Origin: Clostridia bacterium
GTDB lineage: Bacteria; Bacillota; Clostridia; Oscillospirales; CAG-272
Direction of reading: 5' to 3'
Length of the DNA: 11,831 nt
Assembly (NCBI GenBank): GCA_017382615.1
Contig: JAFNZX010000161.1
Span: 1-11,831 of the forward strand
Position 1 is the stretch's first letter. Every line of letters begins with the position of its first letter. Positions 1 to 6,679 of this stretch are shown one piece after another. A program made the position numbers and the translations under genes. The notes beneath the pieces are model-generated. The model was given only the letters and a program-made list of their open reading frames with translations, did not search any database and had not been told where the DNA came from.

Positions 1-222
1 GACTCGCGCACCTTTCCCGATTGCGTGACTTTGCGTAACGCTTTTTGGGACGCAGAGCCCGAAAATATGACGCAAGACGAGCGCGAAGCGCACCTTTTGC
101 GCGTGCTGGTGCAGTCGTTTGATTTGACCATTGCGGGGCTGATCGAGGACGGCGCACCCGTCAGCGCAGATACGTTTTTGGCGCGAAACAGCCTGATTTT
201 GAAACTGAAGATTGAAAAGTAA
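1..222 (+). CDS. yqeK: YqeK-type HD-domain phosphohydrolase, C-terminal end (partial)
   Basis: The frame is open from base 1 to the TAA at 220-222, giving the last 73 residues of a protein that begins upstream of the window. The end of the fragment (SFDLTIAGLIEDGAPVSADT followed by FLARNSLI) matches the usual end of YqeK proteins, where a helix is followed by a 'G-x-P/I-hxxDTxxARNxL' tail. YqeK proteins are HD-superfamily phosphohydrolases that split diadenosine tetraphosphate. The HD metal-binding residues lie upstream and cannot be checked. The assignment rests on the tail pattern plus context: yqeK lies just upstream of rsfS in many Firmicutes, and here the gap to rsfS is only 24 nt, so the two are probably co-transcribed. 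An LCP/LytR gene that often sits between them in Clostridia is absent. Confidence 0.68.
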   Translation, partial: DSRTFPDCVTLRNAFWDAEPENMTQDEREAHLLRVLVQSFDLTIAGLIEDGAPVSADTFLARNSLILKLKIEK

Positions 223-246
223 ACGAAAAATAGAAAGGAATACATC

Positions 247-621
247 ATGGAAGAGATTCTGAACACCGAAAATCAAGCAAAGAAGCCCTCTCTGATCGGT
301 GCTACCCCTCTGCAGTTAGCAGAGGCAATTGCCGAGATTTTGGACGATACCAGAGCCAAGGATATCAAGATCGTGGAGCTCAAGGACAAGACCGACATTG
401 CGGAATATTTCGTGCTGGCAAACGGTACCTCCTCTACGCACGTCAAGGCACTTGCAGGCGAGGTCGAGTTCAAGATGGAGGAAAGAGATATCAAGGCTGA
501 AGCCGTTGAAGGCAGAGGCAACAACGCTTGGATCGTGCTGGACTACAGTCACGTCATCGTGCACGTGTTCTCCCGCGAGGCAAGAGAATTCTACGATCTG
601 GACAGACTGTATGGCAACTGA
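247..621 (+). CDS. rsfS: Ribosomal silencing factor RsfS
   Basis: This 124-residue protein belongs to the RsfS/Iojap (DUF143) family, which binds ribosomal protein uL14 on the 50S subunit and blocks subunit joining when nutrients are short. The family core is complete. It has an N-terminal helix (LQLAEAIAEILDDTRAKDI, residues 22-40), the strand and turn DIAEYFVLANGTSSTHVKA (50-68; the family usually reads 'DYFVIATGxSxxHVxAI'), and the C-terminal WIVLDYSHVIVHVFSREARE block ending FYDLDRLYGN. The first 20 or so residues are a short extension before the family core. The start is supported by AAAGGA at 234-239, 7 nt before the ATG. It follows the yqeK-like gene by 24 nt, as in a shared transcript. 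Length and motifs are normal for the family. Confidence 0.96.
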   Translation: MEEILNTENQAKKPSLIGATPLQLAEAIAEILDDTRAKDIKIVELKDKTDIAEYFVLANGTSSTHVKALAGEVEFKMEERDIKAEAVEGRGNNAWIVLDYSHVIVHVFSREAREFYDLDRLYGN

Positions 622-661
622 TTTTACAGTTTACAATTAGTTAACAAATATTTTTTGAAAA

Positions 662-689
662 ACGCGAAACCAAATTCGAGTTTTTGCGT
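662..689 (+). terminator. Possible weak terminator after rsfS
   Basis: ACGCGAAA (662-669) can pair with TTTTGCGT (682-689), eight pairs including one G-T wobble, around a 12-nt loop. It lies 40 nt after the rsfS stop codon and is followed only by CTTTAT, not by a real T-run. It may end the yqeK-rsfS transcript inefficiently, or be chance pairing. Confidence 0.3.
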
Positions 690-774
690 CTTTATAGGTG
701 AACCCCCGAAAAAAACAAGGATGAGGGAAACGACAGAAGCGTTATCCGACCTGCAGATCAAAGCAAGTAAAATG

Positions 775-890
775 TCGAGCTGTAGGGGGCGACGTCCCCG
801 ACGCCCCGAGTTCGGCAATAAGAATTCTTTGCATTTAGAAGTAAGTTATTGTAGGATGGTGCGTCGAGGACGTCGCCCCCTACGGCTCGA
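775..890. repeat. GC-rich inverted repeat, REP/MITE-like
   Basis: The 33-nt arm at 775-807 (containing GTAGGGGGCGACGTC) and the arm at 858-890 are reverse complements at 30 of 33 positions, separated by a 50-nt AT-richer spacer (808-857). The left arm can also fold on itself: GGGGCG pairs with CGCCCC around a 10-nt loop. GTAGGGG-type palindromic elements are scattered between genes in many Oscillospirales genomes, which is my reason for calling it REP/MITE-like. That is from general knowledge, not a search. No target-site duplication or coding content was seen. A transcript through it would form a very stable stem. Confidence 0.72.
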
Positions 891-935
891 TGCAGTAGTT
901 ATTCCGCATTCCGACAGAACAAAGGAGGACTCACT

Positions 936-2459
936 ATGAAAAAATTCAAAAAAATTAACCTGTGCATAACGGCAGGCGCAATGGCATTTTTGCTGTGCGT
1001 CCTTGCCGTTATGCCTGTTTTTTCTATGGGCTTTATGGCAGTACCGGGTGCGCTTTGCTACGGCACAGCGCCGTTTTCCGAGCACAGCGTCATTGAGTTA
1101 GAGTACTTGCATGTTAACGTGGATATTCCGAATACACCCAATAACTTGTATGAAAACGAACAGGGGATGTGGGAGCATAATACCCCGATCCTCTCGGTGT
1201 ATTCGCTGTACAATCCCACAGCGGAGCGCGTGACCGAGGTCATGGCGATCCCGTTCGGTATGCAGCCCGATTATTCCTATGACGAGCACAACACAAGTCC
1301 CGTACTGCCGTACGAAGGAGCGTATGAGATTTTGTTCAAGGGGGAAAGCATCACACCCGTCGTGAGGCACACGCTTTCCGAGCATTCGCTGAGAAACGAT
1401 CAGTTTGAGGTCATGGACGAAAGTGCTTGGCGCAAGGTGTACCCCATGCATGACGAAAAAATGACTGATGAGCTCTATTATCCCGAGCAAAAGGTCACGG
1501 TACATACCTACGTAGTCAGCAATCCGAGTAACCTGGAGGGCGGAGACTTCTTTCTTCTTGCGGAGTTGGGGGCGGTTGACGTAGCCTCTACCCGCCTGTA
1601 TACGGATAACGGTGGGGAATATCATGGAAAAATGAAGAGTTATGCATCGCAGGACGCCGCAGTCTTCCACGTATATGTGATCGGAGAGGATATTGGTGAG
1701 CTTGCATGGCAGGCGGTGACTTGGGATAGCGACAAACGCCCCATCGAAAGCGTATCGGTGTCCTTGCAAAGCAAGACCGAGTCTACGTTTGAACAGATTG
1801 CCATGGAATACTATACGCCCGATTGCGGTGCAAGCGAGGTGGATTGGTACAATGCCGTTTACGCGTTTTTTGCTACCGGTAGCACCCGGTGCGGTGTAGT
1901 GGATAAATTTGAGCCGTCCTCGCACGATATCAGAAACCATTTGCAGGGTTGGCTGCTTTACGAGATCACGCTTGATCCTTACGAGCACGCGGAGCTTAAA
2001 ACACAAACGCCCGCATTTCCCGATATCATCAACAGGTGCGAGCCAAACATATTTGAGTACGGTTACGATCTTGCGGGACTTTCCCATTTTGCCAAGGTGG
2101 GACAAGTTAAGCTTACAGTCAACACCCACCTATACACCTTGGATAACAGTAGCTACTATCACACTTATCAAGTACCCGTGGGCGAGTATTCCTTGACGAT
2201 TGATGATTTGACCTTTGACAAATCCGCAAAGCGATTGATTACGTTTTCAGTTTGTGAGGAGCAGAACCCCACGGATATACCAAGCATTATGGTATACGGC
2301 GGTCTTGCTTTGGTCGTGCTTGTCGGGTTGGCAGTGCTTGCGTGGTGGGGCAGCATAATTGTCGGCTTGATCGTGTTGGTATGCGTGATCATTCGTAAAA
2401 TCAAGCATAGGAACGTAAAACAACGCAAAATCACCAAGTATGAGGATAGAATCGAGTAA
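936..2459 (+). CDS. Secreted, membrane-anchored ectodomain protein of unrecognised family (copy A)
   Basis: I do not recognise the family of this 507-residue protein. It has a basic N-terminus and a hydrophobic signal segment (about residues 10-31), a large ectodomain (about 35-447), then a hydrophobic stretch of about 37 residues (450-486, broken by AWWG) and a short basic tail. The length of that stretch leaves open one long or two short membrane helices; the basic tail favours a cytoplasmic end. It is clearly paralogous to the next gene. Both have YNPT at 92-95 followed by a VTE turn, an 'ITPxxRH' segment, a 'WYNA/YFNAxxAF' segment, an 'EIxLxPxE' strand, and FSVCEEQNPTD just before the membrane part. 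The start is set by AAAGGAGG (921-928), 7 nt before the ATG. It forms an operon with copy B, 24 nt downstream. Lysine and glycine codons are mixed, suggesting modest expression. Confidence 0.9.
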   Translation: MKKFKKINLCITAGAMAFLLCVLAVMPVFSMGFMAVPGALCYGTAPFSEHSVIELEYLHVNVDIPNTPNNLYENEQGMWEHNTPILSVYSLYNPTAERVTEVMAIPFGMQPDYSYDEHNTSPVLPYEGAYEILFKGESITPVVRHTLSEHSLRNDQFEVMDESAWRKVYPMHDEKMTDELYYPEQKVTVHTYVVSNPSNLEGGDFFLLAELGAVDVASTRLYTDNGGEYHGKMKSYASQDAAVFHVYVIGEDIGELAWQAVTWDSDKRPIESVSVSLQSKTESTFEQIAMEYYTPDCGASEVDWYNAVYAFFATGSTRCGVVDKFEPSSHDIRNHLQGWLLYEITLDPYEHAELKTQTPAFPDIINRCEPNIFEYGYDLAGLSHFAKVGQVKLTVNTHLYTLDNSSYYHTYQVPVGEYSLTIDDLTFDKSAKRLITFSVCEEQNPTDIPSIMVYGGLALVVLVGLAVLAWWGSIIVGLIVLVCVIIRKIKHRNVKQRKITKYEDRIE

Positions 2460-2483
2460 AAGATTTCGGAAAGGAGCAAAACC

Positions 2484-4061
2484 GTGAAACATAAGGCTTT
2501 CAAACGTATATTTGCCGCGCTTGCATGCGTACTGCTGTGCGTCCTTGCCGTTATGCCTGTTCTCGCTGCCTTTGATCCTCCCTTGCCGTGGGAGGGAAGC
2601 GTTTCGGGCGGCGTGTTCGTGGTGGACGGGGAAAGCGAGCTTGCCGTTGAGCAGGCAGAGCTCCGATTTGATGCCTCGGACCTGCTAGAGTATTCGTATG
2701 CCGATGCGCAGGAGCTGTTGGAGTACGGTGCACGGGTGACCGCTACATATACCTTATATAATCCCACAGATCACACCGTGACAGAGCAGCTGGCAACCCC
2801 GATCAGCAGCTATCCTTATTCTTCACAGAGCATTCCCGAGGGTGTGGATGCTGAAAAATTCACGGTCGCGATCAACGGTTCGCAGATCACGCCACAGCTG
2901 CGCCACGTGTTCACCGCAGGGAAAAGCTATTATGTAAGCACCGCCAACACGCAGCGCTCCGACGTTTATATGCCGAATTTCGGGCTTGCATATCTGTCGG
3001 ATACGCTGCTTTCCCGTTCTGTGTTTACCCCCGATGCACCCGTATACGTGTATACGTATCATGCCGAGGTGGACGAGGGAGAGAAGGAGAACAGCTTTTT
3101 CGCCAGTGCCGATATTCAAGCCGATCCACAAAGCTGCGCTCTGTTTGCCTCTTGGTATATGTATGATGGCGCAAGTGATGGGAACGTGGTCAGCGTTTCC
3201 AAAAACGTCTATCTCAGTGAAGATTTTTCCATATGCTCGGTGGGTAAGCCGCTTGAAACGGTCGTATGGACAACCGAGACCTATAAGGGAAAGGCGGTCA
3301 AGGCAAGCGTTTTACAGACATCCGTTAGCCAAATGACGCTGTACGAATACGTTTTGCAAGGGTACGACACACAAAGCGGTATTTCCGAGCAGGATTATTT
3401 CAACGCGTTCCTTGCGTTTACCGAAAATTATGCAAGAGACGATTCTGCTTTTGTTGAAGTGGGTGTGGAAAGTCCACTGCCCGTATACAACCTGCAACCG
3501 TGGCAGCTGTTCTCGGTTGAGCTTGAGCCGGGTGAGCGCATGCGTGTTACGGTGACAGCACCGCTTTACCCATCCTTGTACGACCGATATGATCCTCCCA
3601 TTTATATTTACGCCTATGCCATGGCGCATATGGACGAGTGGAGCGCGTTTGGGCAAACGCGCGTGCAGCTGGTCACGCCGTATTATCTGCTGGATCAACA
3701 GCGCCCCATGCCAAACGACAATGCCTATACCAAGACCGAGAACGGCTACCTCTGGGAAGGGCAGGCGGAATTCCCTTATCTGGTGTTCTCCACCTGTGAG
3801 AATCAAGATCCCTCGGACGGCTCTTTCTGGATTGCGGTGATTCTTTCGATCCTGATGATCCTGTTTTTGTTTGTCGTGTTCGTGCTGCCCTGGGTCATTC
3901 TGGCATTGGTCGTCATTTTGATCGTGCTGTTGATTATCAGAAAAGTAAAAAAGAACAAAAAGATAAAGGCGGAGCAGCAGGGAAAGACGCCGCCTGCCGA
4001 ACAAGACACGAATGATGCGACAGATGAGAAGGAGGATCACGATGAGCAAACCAACGCGTAA
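2484..4061 (+). CDS. Secreted, membrane-anchored ectodomain protein of unrecognised family (copy B)
   Basis: This 525-residue paralogue of the preceding protein starts at a GTG placed 7 nt after AAGGAG (2471-2476). The signal peptide probably ends near residue 28 (PVLA before AF). The ectodomain runs to about 446 and includes LYNPT at 91-95, ITPQLRH, and FSTCENQDPSD at 435-445 with Cys438 matching Cys440 of copy A. A hydrophobic stretch (448-485, interrupted by LPW) is followed by a basic segment (RKVKKNKKIK) and then an acidic, Asp/Glu/Gln-rich tail of about 30 residues that copy A lacks. The signal-peptide DNA is identical to copy A over 29 nt (2533-2561 against 991-1019), although the ectodomains have diverged widely. 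Role unknown. Sensing, adhesion or binding at the cell surface are possible but unsupported. No strong terminator follows. Confidence 0.9.
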   Translation: MKHKAFKRIFAALACVLLCVLAVMPVLAAFDPPLPWEGSVSGGVFVVDGESELAVEQAELRFDASDLLEYSYADAQELLEYGARVTATYTLYNPTDHTVTEQLATPISSYPYSSQSIPEGVDAEKFTVAINGSQITPQLRHVFTAGKSYYVSTANTQRSDVYMPNFGLAYLSDTLLSRSVFTPDAPVYVYTYHAEVDEGEKENSFFASADIQADPQSCALFASWYMYDGASDGNVVSVSKNVYLSEDFSICSVGKPLETVVWTTETYKGKAVKASVLQTSVSQMTLYEYVLQGYDTQSGISEQDYFNAFLAFTENYARDDSAFVEVGVESPLPVYNLQPWQLFSVELEPGERMRVTVTAPLYPSLYDRYDPPIYIYAYAMAHMDEWSAFGQTRVQLVTPYYLLDQQRPMPNDNAYTKTENGYLWEGQAEFPYLVFSTCENQDPSDGSFWIAVILSILMILFLFVVFVLPWVILALVVILIVLLIIRKVKKNKKIKAEQQGKTPPAEQDTNDATDEKEDHDEQTNA

Positions 4062-4113
4062 AATATGCGTGAGCATCGTGAATATATTTTGTTTCCGTTA
4101 TATGCGTACTTGA
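4042..4113 (+). CDS. Possible small ORF or 5' remnant of a lost third gene (23 aa)
   Basis: An ATG at 4042 lies 6 nt after GGAGG (4031-4035) and opens a 23-codon frame reading MSKPTRKICVSIVNIF and then CFRYMRT, ending at TGA 4111-4113. It overlaps the last 20 nt of copy B in another frame, and its stop falls inside the -35 box of the SBP1 promoter. The basic start and following hydrophobic residues resemble the beginning of a signal peptide, so it could be the surviving front of another exported-protein gene in this operon. The GGAGG could equally be a by-product of Lys-Glu-Asp codons in the tail of copy B. Confidence 0.25.
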   Translation: MSKPTRKICVSIVNIFCFRYMRT

Positions 4114-4138
4114 CAAAGATCGGAAAATGTGCTAAAAT
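4110..4138 (+). promoter_or_regulatory. Sigma-A promoter of SBP1
   Basis: TTGACA (4110-4115, perfect -35), 17 nt, TAAAAT (4133-4138, 5 of 6), with TGC directly before the -10 box as an extended -10. Transcription should start near 4145, leaving a leader of about 34 nt before the SBP1 ATG. The 16 nt AAAATGTGCTAAAATG (4124-4139) recur exactly in the SBP2 promoter (6632-6647). Confidence 0.88.
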
Positions 4139-4178
4139 GTAGTGGTATAAAAATTTTTAAGGAAAGAAGGATACTATT

Positions 4179-5639
4179 ATGTACAAAAAGCTTTTGGTTC
4201 TGCTTTTGTGCGGTGCTATGCTGGTTGCAATGCTGGCATCCTGCGTGAATGCAGATCAAGGTGAGGATTCCTCTGCCGGTGCAAACGAAGAAGAGTCCAA
4301 TTGGGTTAGCCCCGATCTTGAATTCTCCGATGCTTACAAGGGCAAGGAGCTTGTTATTTTGAGCAACAAGGATGACGATATCGGTCCCGAGGAAAACTCC
4401 TCCGACCCGCTTGAGGATGCTGTTTACAGAAGAAACGACAAGATCGAAACGGTTTACGGCATTGAGATCAACGGTCTGCTCGTGGAGCGCTACGAAACTC
4501 TCGGTCAGGACGTCAAGACCGACGTAACCGCAGGCACGGGTGAGTACCACATCGTTTATCAGCACATGGTGGACGCAGCGACCAACTTAGCCCTTGGTAA
4601 CAACCTCTATAAGCTTAACGATCTGGAGCACGTAAACTTTGATCAGCCTTGGTGGGATCAGGACTGCAAGAACGGCTTTATGATCGGTGACAGCATGCTG
4701 ATGGTATGCGGTGACCTGCTGCCCAGCACCAACACCATTACCGCTGCAATCATTTTCAACAAGAACCTGTTCGACGAGTACGGTCTGGAATACCCCTACG
4801 ATGATGCAAGACAGGGCACTTGGACGATTGACGACATGCTGATTCTGACTAAGGACCGCACCAAGGACCTCAACGGTGACGGTAAGGTTGCATATCAGGA
4901 TGACTTCTACGGTCTTGTAGGCTGGTCGCTTGACTGTGACTTCAACTTCTTCTTCGGCGCAGGCTGCACCCTGTTCTCCTTTGATGAGGATCACCTGCCC
5001 GTATACGATGCAAACACCGACAGACTGCAGACTGTTTACGACAAGATCTATGAGCTGATCATTACCCAGCAGTCCTTCCACGTAACCGTGGACGAGTATA
5101 TTGCAAATAACAGCATGTACACCCAGCCCGCAGGCGTATTTAAGTCCGGCAGAGCTTTGATGTATGCAAGCTACCTGTCCGGTGCAATTGGTCTTAAGGA
5201 CATGGAGAACGATTTCGGTCTTCTGCCTCAGCCCAAGTACGATGAAAGGCAGGAGAATTACCTGAGCTTTGTAAACGGCTCTGCTTCCGTTGTCGTTGTT
5301 CCCAGGAGCGTTTCCGATGAAAACCTGGATATGGCAGGCTACATGATGGAGGTTCTTGCCTCTTCCTCTTACTACATGGTAACCGAGACCCTGTATGAAA
5401 AGGTTGCAAAGTCCAAGACCGCGCGTGACCCCGAGTCCGCTGAGATGGTTGACATCATCATCCGTAACAAGGTATTTGACTTTGGTTACACCCACTTCCA
5501 CCACAAGTCGCTGGCTTGCGCGTCCATCGTGCAGACCTCGCTGAACAGCAAGAGCCCCTCTATCGTCAAGAACATCACCAAGGATGAAAAGGCGACCACG
5601 AAGGAGCTTAAGAAGATCCTGGCAGCGTACGGCTACTAA
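4179..5639 (+). CDS. Extracellular solute-binding lipoprotein (SBP1)
   Basis: This 486-residue protein has a lipoprotein signal ending in the lipobox LASC with Cys22 as the lipidation site, then an acidic Ser/Glu-rich linker to about residue 48 and a two-lobed family-1-type binding domain. Supporting segments are VYGIEING, 'GTGEYHIVYQHMVDAA', PWWDQDC, IIFNKNLFDEYG, and DLNGDGKVAYQDD at 230-242. The last has all acidic positions of an EF-hand-like calcium loop, a common insertion in this family. It would hold a ligand, often an oligosaccharide, outside the membrane for an ABC importer, but no permease or ATPase gene is nearby, so the ligand is unknown. All 31 Gly codons are GGT or GGC and nearly all Lys codons are AAG, which points to high expression. 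AGAAGGA (4165-4171) sits 7 nt before the ATG. It is homologous to SBP2 and SBP3 but lacks their shared mature N-terminus. Confidence 0.93.
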   Translation: MYKKLLVLLLCGAMLVAMLASCVNADQGEDSSAGANEEESNWVSPDLEFSDAYKGKELVILSNKDDDIGPEENSSDPLEDAVYRRNDKIETVYGIEINGLLVERYETLGQDVKTDVTAGTGEYHIVYQHMVDAATNLALGNNLYKLNDLEHVNFDQPWWDQDCKNGFMIGDSMLMVCGDLLPSTNTITAAIIFNKNLFDEYGLEYPYDDARQGTWTIDDMLILTKDRTKDLNGDGKVAYQDDFYGLVGWSLDCDFNFFFGAGCTLFSFDEDHLPVYDANTDRLQTVYDKIYELIITQQSFHVTVDEYIANNSMYTQPAGVFKSGRALMYASYLSGAIGLKDMENDFGLLPQPKYDERQENYLSFVNGSASVVVVPRSVSDENLDMAGYMMEVLASSSYYMVTETLYEKVAKSKTARDPESAEMVDIIIRNKVFDFGYTHFHHKSLACASIVQTSLNSKSPSIVKNITKDEKATTKELKKILAAYGY

Positions 5640-5659
5640 TATTCGCTAAGTTACGTCAT

Positions 5660-5690
5660 AACGGGCTGTCCGCAAGGGCAGCCCGTTCTT
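5660..5690 (+). terminator. Hairpin between SBP1 and the phosphoesterase gene (terminator or attenuator)
   Basis: AACGGGCTGTCC (5660-5671) pairs with GGGCAGCCCGTT (5676-5687), 12 pairs including one wobble, around a GCAA tetraloop. The tail is only TTCTT, so release may be incomplete. The next gene's ribosome binding site begins 8 nt after the stem and no promoter fits between them, so some read-through seems needed to express the phosphoesterase. Confidence 0.8.
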
Positions 5691-5705
5691 CAAAAAGGAG
5701 CAGTT

Positions 5706-6527
5706 ATGGAAACTACCATTGCCATCAAGGGCTTACAAAGAGTATATAAGCTGTATCACATCACCGACCTGCATCTGACCAAGATGGGCGCGGACGAGCC
5801 GCAGCACCGTCATGATGAAGCGGCTTTGCGCGCGCGTTGCATTTTTGAAGCCGACGGTACGCCTGCCGAGCAGCGGCTGCGGGAGTTTTATGCCGATGCG
5901 CGTGCTTGGGGCGCGGATTATATGCTGATGACGGGCGATATCACCGATACGCCAAGCGCGCCCAACGTGCAAACGCTGTATAGCGCAATCGATCAGGGCG
6001 GCTTGCCGACCTTTTTCGTCATAGGCAATCACGATTGGTCGTTTTCGGACGATTATCATACTGCGGGGGCAAGAAAAGCGCATTACGGCAAATTCGCGCC
6101 CGCCTCGGACGGTGCGGTCGCGCGGCACTTTCTGGAATTTGACGACGTCATCATTGCGGGCATTGACGACGGCATGGAGTGCGTGCAGGATGCGGATCTT
6201 GCGTTTTTGCAGCAGCTTGCAAAAAAGGAAAAGCCCATTGTGCTGTGCATGCATATCCCCATCAACTGCCCTTCATTGCACGACGATACCGTGCGCGATT
6301 GGCGCAGAAATATCAATATCGGAGAGGGTGCGATCCTCAAAAACGACGCCACGCTGCGCTTTTGCGACTACGTGCGCGATCCCGCGTCGGGCATTGCTGC
6401 CGTGATTGCAGGGCATCTGCATTTTTCGCACGAGGACGAGCTTGCACCCGGGCTTGTGCAGTATATTACGGGCGGCGCGTACCTCGGCATTTCGCGCAAA
6501 ATCACGCTTGCACCGGCAGAAAACTAA
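5706..6527 (+). CDS. Calcineurin-like metallophosphoesterase
   Basis: This 273-residue enzyme carries the complete metallophosphoesterase signature: D-x-H (Asp21, His23 in HITDLHL), GD (Asp78 in MTGDITD), GNH (Asn108, His109 in VIGNHDW), a lone His183 in LCMHIPIN, and GHxH (His237, His239 in AGHLHFS). These bind two divalent metals and cleave a phosphoester bond. The fold covers cyclic-nucleotide, phospholipid and nucleotide substrates, so the substrate cannot be named. There is no signal peptide, so it acts in the cytoplasm, unlike the surrounding exported proteins. AAGGAG (5695-5700) sits 5 nt before the ATG. It lies downstream of SBP1 with a hairpin and no visible promoter between, and a strong terminator follows, so it is probably expressed at low level from the SBP1 transcript. 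Confidence 0.93.
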   Translation: METTIAIKGLQRVYKLYHITDLHLTKMGADEPQHRHDEAALRARCIFEADGTPAEQRLREFYADARAWGADYMLMTGDITDTPSAPNVQTLYSAIDQGGLPTFFVIGNHDWSFSDDYHTAGARKAHYGKFAPASDGAVARHFLEFDDVIIAGIDDGMECVQDADLAFLQQLAKKEKPIVLCMHIPINCPSLHDDTVRDWRRNINIGEGAILKNDATLRFCDYVRDPASGIAAVIAGHLHFSHEDELAPGLVQYITGGAYLGISRKITLAPAEN

Positions 6528-6537
6528 AAAAATATGC

Positions 6538-6576
6538 GTTCCGCGAAAATTTTTTCGATTTTCGCGGAACTTTTTT
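6538..6576 (+). terminator. Strong intrinsic terminator after the phosphoesterase gene
   Basis: GTTCCGCGAAAAT (6538-6550) pairs perfectly with ATTTTCGCGGAAC (6558-6570) around a 7-nt loop, followed by six T (6571-6576). An A-run just before the stem means it could also work on the opposite strand. Confidence 0.93.
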
Positions 6577-6617
6577 GCATTTTTGACGTCTATATATATG
6601 TAGGGATTGGGAACCCC

Positions 6618-6646
6618 TTTACAAATGAGAAAAAATGTGCTAAAAT
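6618..6646 (+). promoter_or_regulatory. Sigma-A promoter of the SBP2-SBP3 operon
   Basis: TTTACA (6618-6623), 17 nt, TAAAAT (6641-6646) with an extended TGC. The core from 6632 to 6647 is identical to that of SBP1. Transcription should begin near 6653. An imperfect palindrome, GGGATT-GGG-AACCCC (6603-6617), abuts the -35 box and could be an operator. Confidence 0.85.
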
Positions 6647-6679
6647 GAAATGAAAGACATAGAAAGGGAGGAATAGCGT

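Larger units (their letters stand above)
622..935. other. Gene-free gap between rsfS and the surface-protein genes
   Basis: This 314-nt stretch holds no convincing gene. From left to right it contains a T/A-rich segment, a weak hairpin (662-689), unremarkable sequence to about 774, a long GC-rich inverted repeat (775-890), and finally the ribosome binding site AAAGGAGG (921-928) of the next gene. A poor promoter candidate, TTGCAT (829-834), 17 nt, TAGGAT (852-857), lies in the spacer of the inverted repeat. It matches consensus at only 3 and 4 of 6 positions, so the promoter of the downstream gene pair is not identified with any confidence. Confidence 0.6.

Noticed and set aside
655..939. A 94-codon plus-strand open frame across the inverted repeat
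   Set aside because: No ribosome binding site, Arg-rich product derived from the repeat arms, and it overlaps the well-supported start at 936.
1098..2129. A 343-codon open frame on the minus strand inside copy A
   Set aside because: It runs antisense to a gene with a ribosome binding site, signal peptide and paralogue; its product is rich in His, Arg and Cys with no recognisable domain, as expected from a shadow frame.
4060..4090. AT-only hairpin (AAAATAT with ATATTTT) after copy B as a terminator
   Set aside because: Seven A-T pairs around a 17-nt loop with no following T-run are too weak to support a terminator call.
4587..5504. A 305-codon minus-strand open frame inside SBP1
   Set aside because: It is a by-product of the strong codon bias in SBP1, which lacks codons that read as stops on the other strand; no ribosome binding site or domain.
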